NCBI GenBank assembly: GCA_947307055.1
Contig: CAMZHX010000003.1
Coordinates: 117,164-181,163, forward strand
Direction of reading: 5' to 3'
Origin: an uncultured Selenomonadales bacterium
GTDB lineage: Bacteria > Bacillota > Negativicutes > Selenomonadales > Selenomonadaceae
Length of the DNA stretch: 64,000 bases
Below the pieces are notes generated by a model. That model searched no databases, had not been told where the DNA came from, and saw only the letters and a list, made by a program, of their open reading frames with translations. Positions 21,919-29,700 of this stretch are shown one piece after another. The position numbers and the translations under genes are program-made. Each line of letters opens with the position of its first letter. The first letter of the stretch is position 1.

Positions 21919-23576
21919 TAGAAAAATCCTGTAACGGAGAAGTGCAAGCGCGACGAATTGACGTGTTGCCCCTCGAAATGTTTTCTGAGTGGGATACCCC
22001 AAGTTAAATTAGCTGTGACGTGTTTAAGATTAGCGGTGATACCGATACCGGTAGCGCAAATCATTTTTTCATCAACGACGCTTTCGCCGGAGACGTAGCC
22101 GAAATCAAAGAACGGGAAGACTTTCAAGCGTTTATCCTCTGTGATAGGGATTTGGTATTCGAGACTGCCGGACAAGCCTTTTTCGCCGCCCATGAAACTT
22201 TCCTCATAGCCGCGCACGGAATTAACACCGCCTATATAATATCTATCTGAAGAGCCGAGCAATTTTTTGGAAGTTATTTGCCCGTCGAACCGGAAATTGA
22301 TAGTCTGCCCGTGATTGGCTCTGTATTGGTAGAATGAATCGAATTTATAAATAGCGGCGGTATTTCTAGTATTACTGACATCATCGCGTCGGGAAAATGC
22401 TACGGAGTGCCTATGATAAAAAAGTTGGTTATTGCCGTAATGAATCAGTGAGATATAGGGCGTAAAGCGGGTGATTTTATCATCGACCCAGCGGACGCGC
22501 TCATCTAGTTTAGTGCCCAAATCGGTTTTAGAATTTTGCCTAATGAATTGCAAGCCGGTTTCGTAGCGAGCGAATTGATTGACGTAGAAGGGGATTCTAA
22601 GAGCCGCGCTGATTGAATGGGCTTTACCTTTGACGCCGAGCTCGGCAAGTTCGCCCTTTTTGACTTCGGTAGTATTTGCGCTATAGCCAATATCAAATTT
22701 CATGCCGTGATGCCCGATAGGGAAGGAGTAGCCGAAATCCCACGCCTTAGTGCCGTTGCTCATCAGGTAATTAGCGTGCAGGCTATCGCGATGACCGGTT
22801 AAGGAGCGGTAGTTATAGAACATGCCGAAACGATATTTGCCGCTGGTCTCGTATCCGGCGTTATCGGTATAGAGCATAAAGGTTTGATTATCGGGTTCAT
22901 ATATAACAATTTCGTAATCGGTTTCGCCGAAATTTTGACCGGCCTTCATGAGCAAGCGGGCTTGAATATCGCTCGTGCCGTTGAAGTGTTGCAATTTCCT
23001 GTTAAGCTTTTTTGTATTAGTAATTTCGCCTTGCTTTAGGTCGAAAGAGTTACGGATAAAACTTTCGCGGGTATGATTATTGCCAGAGATAGTAACGTTA
23101 GCGGTTTTGCCCTCGACCAAACGTATTTGGACTTCGCCGGCGTGAATGGTTTGAGGCGGTAGGAATGCGCGACACGTCAGAAAGCCTTTTTCCTGATAGA
23201 GCGCGTTAATTTTCTCAACGATTTCATAAAGATTCTGAAGAGTAACTGACTTGCCGATATAATCTTGCGCTATAGTGTCGAGTTCTTCTGGGGTTAGGAT
23301 TTCTGAATCATCGAAGTTAATTTTTTCCAACTGGAATTCGACGGCGGGGACTTTTTCTTCCTGCGTAGATTCTTCCTCATTCTCGACCTTAGCACCGCGA
23401 TTTCTTTGGTCTTCTTCGATTTGGTCGGCGATTCTTTGACGTTCGAGGATTTCTCGGTTTCTTTCGAGTTGTGCGCCTGCGTCATTTGCGCCGTAATCGG
23501 GTGCGGCATAGGCGGGTTGCGCCATATACATTAAAGCCACCACATTTGCTATCGCCGTTAAAACTTTTTTATTCAT
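21918..23576 (-). CDS. Two-partner secretion outer-membrane transporter (TpsB, ShlB/FhaC type), 552 aa
   Basis: TpsB proteins sit in the outer membrane as a 16-strand Omp85-superfamily barrel and export the partner TpsA from the periplasm. This protein has a signal peptide cleaved after AYA (about residue 24), a charged helical linker rich in Glu/Arg (30-75), and a POTRA_2 domain (about 77-150, VEFQLEKINFDDSEILT to VEGKTANVTISG). A second POTRA-like region precedes a ShlB-type barrel, which contains the strand-turn motif SVRGYEE (the VRGY box of loop L6) and ends with a C-terminal phenylalanine (SVTGFF). The length is usual for the family. The start is ATG 23576 behind AAAGAGGT. It is intact although the adjacent tpsA is broken, so it may serve another substrate or the gene damage may be recent. 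Confidence 0.92.
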   Translation of the reverse strand: MNKKVLTAIANVVALMYMAQPAYAAPDYGANDAGAQLERNREILERQRIADQIEEDQRNRGAKVENEEESTQEEKVPAVEFQLEKINFDDSEILTPEELDTIAQDYIGKSVTLQNLYEIVEKINALYQEKGFLTCRAFLPPQTIHAGEVQIRLVEGKTANVTISGNNHTRESFIRNSFDLKQGEITNTKKLNRKLQHFNGTSDIQARLLMKAGQNFGETDYEIVIYEPDNQTFMLYTDNAGYETSGKYRFGMFYNYRSLTGHRDSLHANYLMSNGTKAWDFGYSFPIGHHGMKFDIGYSANTTEVKKGELAELGVKGKAHSISAALRIPFYVNQFARYETGLQFIRQNSKTDLGTKLDERVRWVDDKITRFTPYISLIHYGNNQLFYHRHSVAFSRRDDVSNTRNTAAIYKFDSFYQYRANHGQTINFRFDGQITSKKLLGSSDRYYIGGVNSVRGYEESFMGGEKGLSGSLEYQIPITEDKRLKVFPFFDFGYVSGESVVDEKMICATGIGITANLKHVTANLTWGIPLRKHFEGQHVNSSRLHFSVTGFF

Positions 23577-23614
23577 AAAACGTTACCTCTTTCCTTTTCA
23601 TATAATTCACTTGC

Positions 23615-23643
23615 ATTATAATATAGTTAAAATCTGCTAGCAA
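23615..23643 (-). promoter_or_regulatory. Sigma-70-type promoter of tpsB-tpsA
   Basis: On the minus strand TTGCTA (23638-23643) and TATAAT (23615-23620) are separated by 17 bp, 38 bp before the tpsB ATG. It probably drives the tpsB-tpsA operon. Confidence 0.7.
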
Positions 23644-23730
23644 GTGGAATTATGAAACATTTAGGAAGGAATGATTGTTTTTGCCGCTTAGCATAGTTAA
23701 AGTACATACATTATCTAGTTTTTTATTTGT

Positions 23731-23760
23731 GCAAGCAAGGGGGGTTCCAGAATGTCACCC
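23731..23760 (+). repeat. Dispersed 30-mer repeat, copy 1
   Basis: GCAAGCAAGGGGGGTTCCAG followed by AATGTCACCC. Bases GGGT and ACCC can pair around an 11-nt loop. It is followed, as in copy 3, by CGAAAAAACCCT and a terminator. Confidence 0.75.
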
Positions 23761-23770
23761 TTTCAACGAA

Positions 23771-23802
23771 AAAACCCTCCGACTTTTGCGAAGGACTTTT
23801 TT
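23771..23802. terminator. Bidirectional Rho-independent terminator
   Basis: CCTCCG/CGAAGG stem (one mismatch) with a T tract on the plus side and, on the minus strand, a CCTTCG/CGGAGG stem with six T. It ends the maturase gene on the minus strand and the candidate small RNA on the plus strand. Confidence 0.65.
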
Positions 23803-23811
23803 ATTGATAAT

Positions 23812-25215
23812 TTACGCGCCAATATATTTCAAGTTTAATTTCTCACCAAGAGCAAGCACTTTATCATAATATCCGCCCTTGAAAAACAGACAAGTAGCTT
23901 TATCAACGCCGAAAAGGTCGCCATCGCCGTTATTTGCCATTGCATTACCTCGACAACCGCCCGAACAACGATTTTTATACTTACACGCCGCGCATTGCGG
24001 ATTTTTTTTGAAATAATCTCTCATGCGGCTATTTATAAAGTCCATATACACGCCGTCGTTGAGCAATTCTTTCAACGGTTTGGCAAAAATCGTAGAAAAA
24101 TGCTTTTTACCGTTCTCATCAAAGCCCATAGCGGGGCACGGCATCGCAAATCCTTCAAAATCTATATGAATTGAAGTGCGAATCGAACCGCATACGCAAT
24201 TTTTATCAATATTAACGTTTTCTGGAGCCTTAACGAAAGGAATTATATATTCTGAAGGACTTATTCCACAAAAAATTCCCGCCAAATTAGCTTTGAGTGG
24301 CACTCCGTCTGCAATATACTGCGGAATATATTCAATTATTACTTTATAAAGCTCTTCCGTAGATAAAATTTTATTTTCCATGCTGATAGCTTCGCCATTT
24401 GCAGTAATTGGCGCAACAAATAAAGATTTTACTCCACAATTCGTCAATTCCTTTACGGTTTCGCGCAGATATTTAATATTTCCTTTGTGAAGTGCAAACA
24501 AGCTTTTAACATTGAAATTTTTCTTGCTCAAAAGCTTAATGGCATGTAATGTGAGTTTTTCTGCGCCATTTATATCGCGAATCCAATCGTGACAACCTCC
24601 GATGCCGTCGAAACTGATTTGAATTTCGGGTTTTAAATTCCTTTTATCCAGTTCAGAGACAAATTTTTCATTTATTAGTAGACCGTTTGTCAATATCTTA
24701 TAAATTTTTATGTTGGCGGCAGTCAAAGCGTCGATTATTTCCCAAAAATCCTTCCGAATAAGTACTTCTCCGCCTGTTAATGCTATTTTTTGAATGCCGC
24801 ATTGCTCCATTTGCGAAATTATATCCATGCATTGCGCCTTTGTGAACTCTTCGACCTTGTGTTTTGGCGCGGACATATGGCAATGTCGACATTTGCAATT
24901 ACATCTGCCGGTTATTGACCAATTCGCCGATTCCATAAAACGATTATCATAAAATTTATATTTCTGAACGTCTTCGAGCGGCGAAATTTCTTTTTTAGCC
25001 TCAATATAGCCTTCAGATTGCAATTCTTCAATGATTTTGCGTTGCTTATCGTCAAAAATCGCGCTTTCAGAATCATTTTGCCCGTCGCAAAGCTTTAGAA
25101 CGGCAAATTTTTCTTCCGAAAAGAATTTATATTCCTTAGTATCGCGATTTATTACACCAGTCTGCAAAAATTTCCACCCGCGCAACATATAATCGCTTTT
25201 CAGCCTGTAATACAT
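23812..25215 (-). CDS. Radical SAM/SPASM peptide maturase, 467 aa
   Basis: This enzyme is of the type that installs cross-links or other changes in ribosomally made peptides using S-adenosylmethionine and iron-sulfur clusters. The radical SAM core starts at residue 105 with CxxxCxxC (Cys105, Cys109, Cys112, in GRCNCKCRHCH); glycine-rich SAM-binding ALTGGE follows. Two Cys-rich auxiliary regions follow: CVCGSIRTSIHIDFEGFAMPCP (positions 24133-24216) and, near the C terminus, CAACKYKNRCSGGCRGN, which is a typical SPASM domain. The first 80 residues look like a small winged-helix, PqqD/RRE-like peptide-binding part (KSDYMLRGWKFLQTGVINRD). It lies directly downstream of a 52-aa GG-leader peptide gene with a terminator hairpin between, the usual arrangement for precursor and modifying enzyme. 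The exact chemistry cannot be told from the sequence. Confidence 0.88.
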   Translation of the reverse strand: MYYRLKSDYMLRGWKFLQTGVINRDTKEYKFFSEEKFAVLKLCDGQNDSESAIFDDKQRKIIEELQSEGYIEAKKEISPLEDVQKYKFYDNRFMESANWSITGRCNCKCRHCHMSAPKHKVEEFTKAQCMDIISQMEQCGIQKIALTGGEVLIRKDFWEIIDALTAANIKIYKILTNGLLINEKFVSELDKRNLKPEIQISFDGIGGCHDWIRDINGAEKLTLHAIKLLSKKNFNVKSLFALHKGNIKYLRETVKELTNCGVKSLFVAPITANGEAISMENKILSTEELYKVIIEYIPQYIADGVPLKANLAGIFCGISPSEYIIPFVKAPENVNIDKNCVCGSIRTSIHIDFEGFAMPCPAMGFDENGKKHFSTIFAKPLKELLNDGVYMDFINSRMRDYFKKNPQCAACKYKNRCSGGCRGNAMANNGDGDLFGVDKATCLFFKGGYYDKVLALGEKLNLKYIGA

Positions 25216-25235
25216 TTTAAATTCTCCAAATCAGT

Positions 25236-25265
25236 AAAAAAGCAGGACAAATTATTTATCCTGCC
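25236..25265 (-). terminator. Terminator/attenuator between peptide precursor and maturase
   Basis: On the minus strand GCAGGA and TCCTGC pair around an AT-rich loop, followed by six T. It sits between the precursor stop (25318) and the maturase start (25215). Partial read-through here would give much more precursor than enzyme, which is common in peptide-modification operons. Confidence 0.75.
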
Positions 25266-25317
25266 AAAAATTTTTAAGATTTATCTTTCTGAGCCGTATT
25301 TACCGACCTTGTCAGAA

Positions 25318-25476
25318 TTACCATCCCCTAAAACAACCAGCGAAATGACGTCCGCCGGAAACAGCATCGAGTTCTTCTTCAGAAAGTTTTTCTTTTTTGG
25401 AATCGTTTTCGAGCTTCTTAGCGGTGTCCAACTCCGTTTTTTTCTGTTCGACCGTGTTTTTCTTTTCTTCTGCCAT
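25318..25476 (-). CDS. Short GG-leader precursor peptide, 52 aa
   Basis: This small gene encodes a highly charged Lys/Glu leader that ends in LSEEELDAVSGG, a double-glycine processing motif, and then a ten-residue core RHFAGCFRGW and the stop codon TAA. The start ATG (25476) has a TTTGGAGG ribosome binding site 10 bases upstream. Family knowledge: leaders ending in ELxxVxGG are cut by C39-type peptidase domains of export ABC transporters. The core has one Cys and aromatic residues (His, two Phe, Trp), plausible targets for thioether or carbon-carbon cross-links. The radical SAM/SPASM maturase follows after a terminator, so it is the best candidate substrate; this is inference. No transporter gene is in the window. 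Confidence 0.82.
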   Translation of the reverse strand: MAEEKKNTVEQKKTELDTAKKLENDSKKEKLSEEELDAVSGGRHFAGCFRGW

Positions 25477-25577
25477 AATCATTAGCCTCCAAATCATTTT
25501 ACGAAAATTTTAATATACTGAACCCATCGACGAAAACCGCCGAAGGGTTTTTTTAATGTTACGACTTTCCGCCGCGT

Positions 25578-25943
25578 TTAGAAACTGCCTTTCCATTGGT
25601 CATAATTATAATTTGCGATTGCGTTTTCGCTGTAACCTTTTTGTCTGAGCACGTGCGCGAACGCTTCCTTGCGCGAAATTTGATTTCCGTTAATAAAATA
25701 CAGATTATCAGGACAACCAAACTTCGTTACGCAAGTAATTCCCGCTTCGCTCCAGCCTTTATCAACTGAATCAGATGCTTTGCCCCAACTTACATCCCAA
25801 CCATAATCTCCTTCGTAGTGACTATAGCCAAAACTCTGCAAAAAGTCATTGTCGCCGCATGTTTGCCTTGTGCCGCCGCCCGCCACGTTGTCAAGTTCGT
25901 CGTCTGTGAGCATTTCGTTCGCGAATTTTTCTTGCACAGCCAT
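25578..25943 (-). CDS. GG-leader secreted peptide/protein, 121 aa
   Basis: The start is ATG 25943, preceded by TTTTGGAGG; an upstream in-frame ATG (25985) lies inside the promoter and is rejected. The leader ends MLTDDELDNVAGGG. The 96-residue mature part contains two Cys and a signature shared with the gene at 49692: VDxGWSxAGITCVTK, then YFxxGxxISRxEA. No known enzyme domain is recognised. It lies 101 bp upstream of the 52-aa precursor gene and has its own promoter of the family type. It may be a modified peptide, a bacteriocin-like protein or a secreted structural protein; the sequence does not decide. Confidence 0.8.
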   Translation of the reverse strand: MAVQEKFANEMLTDDELDNVAGGGTRQTCGDNDFLQSFGYSHYEGDYGWDVSWGKASDSVDKGWSEAGITCVTKFGCPDNLYFINGNQISRKEAFAHVLRQKGYSENAIANYNYDQWKGSF

Positions 25944-25971
25944 ATTATCAGCCTCCAAAATTTTTTCACTA

Positions 25972-26001
25972 ATTATACGTTCCAAATCCGAGTTCGTTAC
26001 A
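25972..26001 (-). promoter_or_regulatory. GG-leader family promoter, copy 1
   Basis: Minus strand: TGTAAC (25996-26001), 18 bp, TATAAT (25972-25977), with ACTCGGATTTGGAACG between and a T-rich tract plus CTAAGCT upstream. The same design and the same 18-bp spacing recur at 48510, 49633, 50139 and 50629. Confidence 0.75.
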
Positions 26002-26021
26002 AGCTTAGTAGAAAAAATTTT

Positions 26022-26110
26022 TATTGTTTTTTTCGCTTAGCATTGCTAAACTATATGCATTATATAGTTTTTCAATCCTGCAAGCAATAGGGGGTTCCAG
26101 AATGTCACCC
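26022..26110 (+). repeat. Promoter-like block plus dispersed 30-mer repeat, copy 2
   Basis: The block at 26022-26068 (cgcttagcattgctaaac and an AT-rich palindromic tail) and the following GCAAGCAATAGGGGGTTCCA with AATGTCACCC (26080-26110) match the unit at 23673-23760. No terminator follows; the next gene's own promoter region starts at about 26129 with a third copy of the block's beginning. Confidence 0.6.
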
Positions 26111-26187
26111 CTTATTTTGCGGAGAACTTATTGTTTTTCGCGCCTTGCATTGTTAAACTATAAAAAAAGATTAGGAGAAATGTACTT

Positions 26188-26619
26188 ATGAACAAAAACG
26201 CAGAGGCATTCAAAAATTATCTCGACGAGAAAAAAATTGAGGTGTTCGAGGTCGAAGAGACACCCGACGACGCGCAAGAGACGGCGGTATTTCGTTCGCA
26301 TATCGTCGTAGCCGGTCAGCAGCTCCCGACAATCGTCGTCACCGACAAAAGCATTTTCACGATTATTCGCGTGCAAATCGCTCCGCAAGTTCTGAACGAC
26401 GAGAACAAAGCCGCGCTCCTCGCCTTCGTCAACGAGGAAAATATGAAGTACAAACCCTTCAAGCTCTATTTCAACGCGAACGGGGCTTTGCTTCTGGATT
26501 TGTGCTTGACTAACGCTGAAGACGAATTGAAAGGCGACACCGTTTATCTTATTTTCGACGTCATTATTAACTACCTCAACGAAAACTATCAATCGATGAT
26601 GAAAAAAATTTGGGCTTAA
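26188..26619 (+). CDS. YbjN-like small cytoplasmic protein, 143 aa
   Basis: A soluble acidic protein with no signal peptide. The pattern (amphipathic start, IVVTDKSIFTIIRVQIAP, KPFKLYFNANGALLLDLCL, and a C-terminal helix VIINYLNENYQSMMKK) resembles the YbjN / type III secretion chaperone-like fold. The start ATG 26188 follows ATTAGGAG. It is separated from the downstream giant RTX gene only by a heptamer-repeat hairpin, so a role as helper for that secreted protein is possible but unproven. Confidence 0.6.
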   Translation: MNKNAEAFKNYLDEKKIEVFEVEETPDDAQETAVFRSHIVVAGQQLPTIVVTDKSIFTIIRVQIAPQVLNDENKAALLAFVNEENMKYKPFKLYFNANGALLLDLCLTNAEDELKGDTVYLIFDVIINYLNENYQSMMKKIWA

Positions 26620-26621
26620 GA

Positions 26622-26700
26622 AGTAGGAGCTAGGAATTAGGAACTAGGAACTAGTTTTATGATTCCTACTAGTCCCCAGTTCCTGATTCCTGATTCCTAG
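26622..26700. repeat. Heptamer repeat patch forming a long hairpin (TAGGAAC type)
   Basis: TAGGAAT and two TAGGAAC units are followed, after TTTTATGATTCCTAC, by inverted TCCTGAT units ending TCCTAG. The left arm CTAGGAATTAGGAACTAG can pair with the right arm. The structure starts 3 bases after the stop of the YbjN-like gene and ends just before the ribosome binding site of the RTX gene, so it could influence read-through or mRNA stability. Confidence 0.78.
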
Positions 26701-26715
26701 AAAGGAAGTGATTTT

Positions 26716-29700
26716 ATGAATATCGAGAATTTTAGTCCATACACCGTAGTAACCGGCACTGAAGGCAACGATTCTATTTCCAATAACAAAGGCGGCGGCG
26801 CAACGATAAACGCTCTCGGCGGCGACGATACTATCGATAATGGCATTGGCAGCTCGCGAGTATCAATCAATGCGGGCGCGGGCAATGATTCCATTAACAA
26901 TAATGCAGGTTATGCCACAATCAGAGGCGGCGCAGGCGACGATTCCATTTCCCTTTCAACTGTTTGGGAAAATAGTTTGATAATCTACAACGCGGGCGAC
27001 GGCAACGATTATATCGAAAACTTTAATACAATGTCGACGCTAAGCATTGCCGATACTGGTTACGCGACGACTGCTAATGGCAACGACGAAATTGTTTATG
27101 TCGAAGACGGTAGCAAAATTACTCTGAAAGGGGTAACTTCCGCGCGTATCAGCGGCAGGCAAGGAACTTTCGTTTCCAGCACTTTTGACAATAAAAAGAA
27201 CGACCTCTTGCTTATCGGCAGTGATTCTAACAACAGAATTACCAATAGCGGCAAAGATGTCATGATATTAACCAATGGCGGCAGCGATAGCGTTACCAAT
27301 CAAGGGCAAAACGCTAAGATAGGCGGCGGCGCAGATAATGATTCGATTTGGAGTAATGGCTTAAACAGCAGTCTAGACGGCGGCGCAGGCAATGATACCA
27401 TTGAAAACGCCGGCTCCAACTCCACAATCACTGGCGGCGACGGCAATGATACCATTCAAAACTACGGCTCCAACTCCACAGTCACTGGCGGCGCAGGCAA
27501 TGATACCATTAAAAACTATGGCGGCAAACAAGTATCAATCAACGGCGGCGCGGGTGACGATTCGATTGAAAACACCGGCTCCAACTCCACAGTCACTGGC
27601 GGCGACGGCAACGATAACATTGAAAATCACGGAAGCACCGTCTCGGTAGACTTAGGCGCGGGCAATGATACCATTAAAAACGCCGGCTCCAACTCCACAG
27701 TCAATGGCGGCGCAGGCAACGATTCTATCAGTAACAGTGGCTCCGGCTCCAAAGTCAATGGCGGCGAAGGCAATGATACCATTCAAAATTACACTCATCA
27801 AAACACGATAGACGCGGGCGCGGGCAACGATTCCGTTTTCAGTCACGGCATATATTCCTCAATCATAGGCGGCACTGGCAACGATTCAATTAAAAATAAT
27901 TCAAATTTTGCCACAATCAGAGGCGGCGCAGGCGATGATTCCATTTCCCTTTCAACAAATCTTTTTCGGGAAAATAGTTTGATAATCTACAACGCGGGCG
28001 ACGGCAACGATTATATCGAAAACTTTAATACAATGTCGACGCTAAGCATTGCCGATACTGGTTACGCGACGACTGCTAATGGCAACGACGAAATTGTTTA
28101 TGTCGAAGACGGTAGCAAAATTACTCTGAAAGGGGTAACTTCCGCGCGTATCAGCGGCAGGCAAGGAACTTTCGTTTCCAGCACTTTTGACAATAAAAAG
28201 AACGACCTCTTGCTTATCGGCAGTGATTCTAACAACAGAATTACCAATAGCGGCAAAGATGTCATGATATTAACCAATGGCGGCAGCGATAGCGTTACCA
28301 ATCAAGGGCAAAACGCTAAGATAGGCGGCGGCGCAGATAATGATTCGATTTGGAGTAATGGCTTAAACGGCAGTCTAGACGGCGGCGCGGGCAATGATAT
28401 CATTCAAAACACCGGCTCCAACTCCACAATCAATGGCGGCGAAGGCAACGATTCTATTTCCAATGACGCCCAAAACGTCACGGTAGAAGGCGGCGCAGGC
28501 AATGATACCATTCAAAACGCCGGCTCCAACTCCACAGTCACTGGCGGCGCAGGCAACGATTCTATCAGTAACAGTGGCTCCGGCTCCAAAGTCAATGGCG
28601 GCGAAGGCAACGATACCATTAGAAGCAACGCTGAAAACGTCACGGTAGAAGGCGGCGCGGGCAACGATATAATCTACTTGAATGATAAAGCAAATAATTT
28701 GGTTCAATACACGCTAGGCGACGGCAACGATACCATTTACGGTTTCAACGATACGTCAACGCTTGATATTGGCGACGGAAATTCTGCCTCGATTGGTAGG
28801 CGCGGAAATGATATGGTTGTCACATACGACGAAAGCGAAATTTTGCTTGTAGGCGCGGAGAATCTATCAAAAATCAATGTCCGCGGCATGCGCGACGAAA
28901 TTTTAAACGTTACCAACACTAAAAATGATACTTCAATCGTTGGCGGCAGTTTTGACGACAAGATTATAAATCAAGGCAAAAACGTAACGATATTTGCTCA
29001 AGGCGGTAGCGATACCATTCAAAGCACCGCCGAAAACGTCACAATCCACGCGGGCACCGAAAACGATAGAATAACTGTAGAAGGCGGGAACAAAAATTTA
29101 ATCAACGGCGACGCGGGCAATGATTCCATTGACAATATTTCCAGCAAAAATGTCACAATCAATGCCGGCGCAGACAATGATTTCATTCAAAACAAAAATA
29201 CCGACAGCAATAACGTTATAATTTTAGGCGGAGAAGGCAACGATTCTATTTCTAACGTAGCCTCAACTGTCACGATTGACGCGGGAGCCGGCAACGATAC
29301 CATTTTCAACGACGGGACTTATAATGTATCGATAGTCGGCGGCGCGGGCAACGATACTATTCGGAATAACTCAGCGCAAAATTTAACGATTGAAGGCGGC
29401 AAGGGCGACGATTCAATTTTAAATGTCGGCAATAACGCGCTAATCAAATACACCTCTGGCGACGGCAACGACTATATCACCGGCTTTAAATCTGATTCGA
29501 CGCTAAGCATTGCGGGCGGAATAGCCTCTACAGCCAAAAGAGGCAGAAATTTAATTGTCACGGTTGGCGGCGGCAAAATCACGCTTGCTGGCGCGCGCAA
29601 TTTATCAACTGTCAATATCATTGAAACGCCTATCAATAAAAGCTTCAGCGAAAGCAACACGACGATATACGGCACCAACGCCAACGACACGATAATAAAT

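Larger units (their letters stand above)
23673..23802 (+). ncRNA. Candidate small RNA unit (promoter-like block, conserved 30-mer, terminator)
   Basis: No ORF with a ribosome binding site is visible here. A block at 23673-23718 (ttgtttttgccgcttagcat and the AT-rich bases after it) resembles one at 26022-26068 and, in its first half, one at 26129-26166 just upstream of a coding gene. It is followed by the 30-mer GCAAGCAAGGGGGG...TGTCACCC (23731-23760), which recurs at 26080-26110 and inverted at 41847-41876, and then by a terminator. The arrangement suggests a short transcript of roughly 80-100 nt, but its function is unknown and it could equally be a decayed leader. Confidence 0.4.

Noticed and set aside
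25944..25985. Upstream start for the GG-leader gene at 25578
   Set aside because: The earlier ATG lies next to the -10 element; the ATG at 25943 has TTTTGGAGG at the right distance and begins a leader of normal length.
26158..26592. 144-codon minus frame opposite the YbjN-like gene
   Set aside because: The plus-strand gene has the ribosome binding site and a coherent protein pattern; the antisense frame does not.
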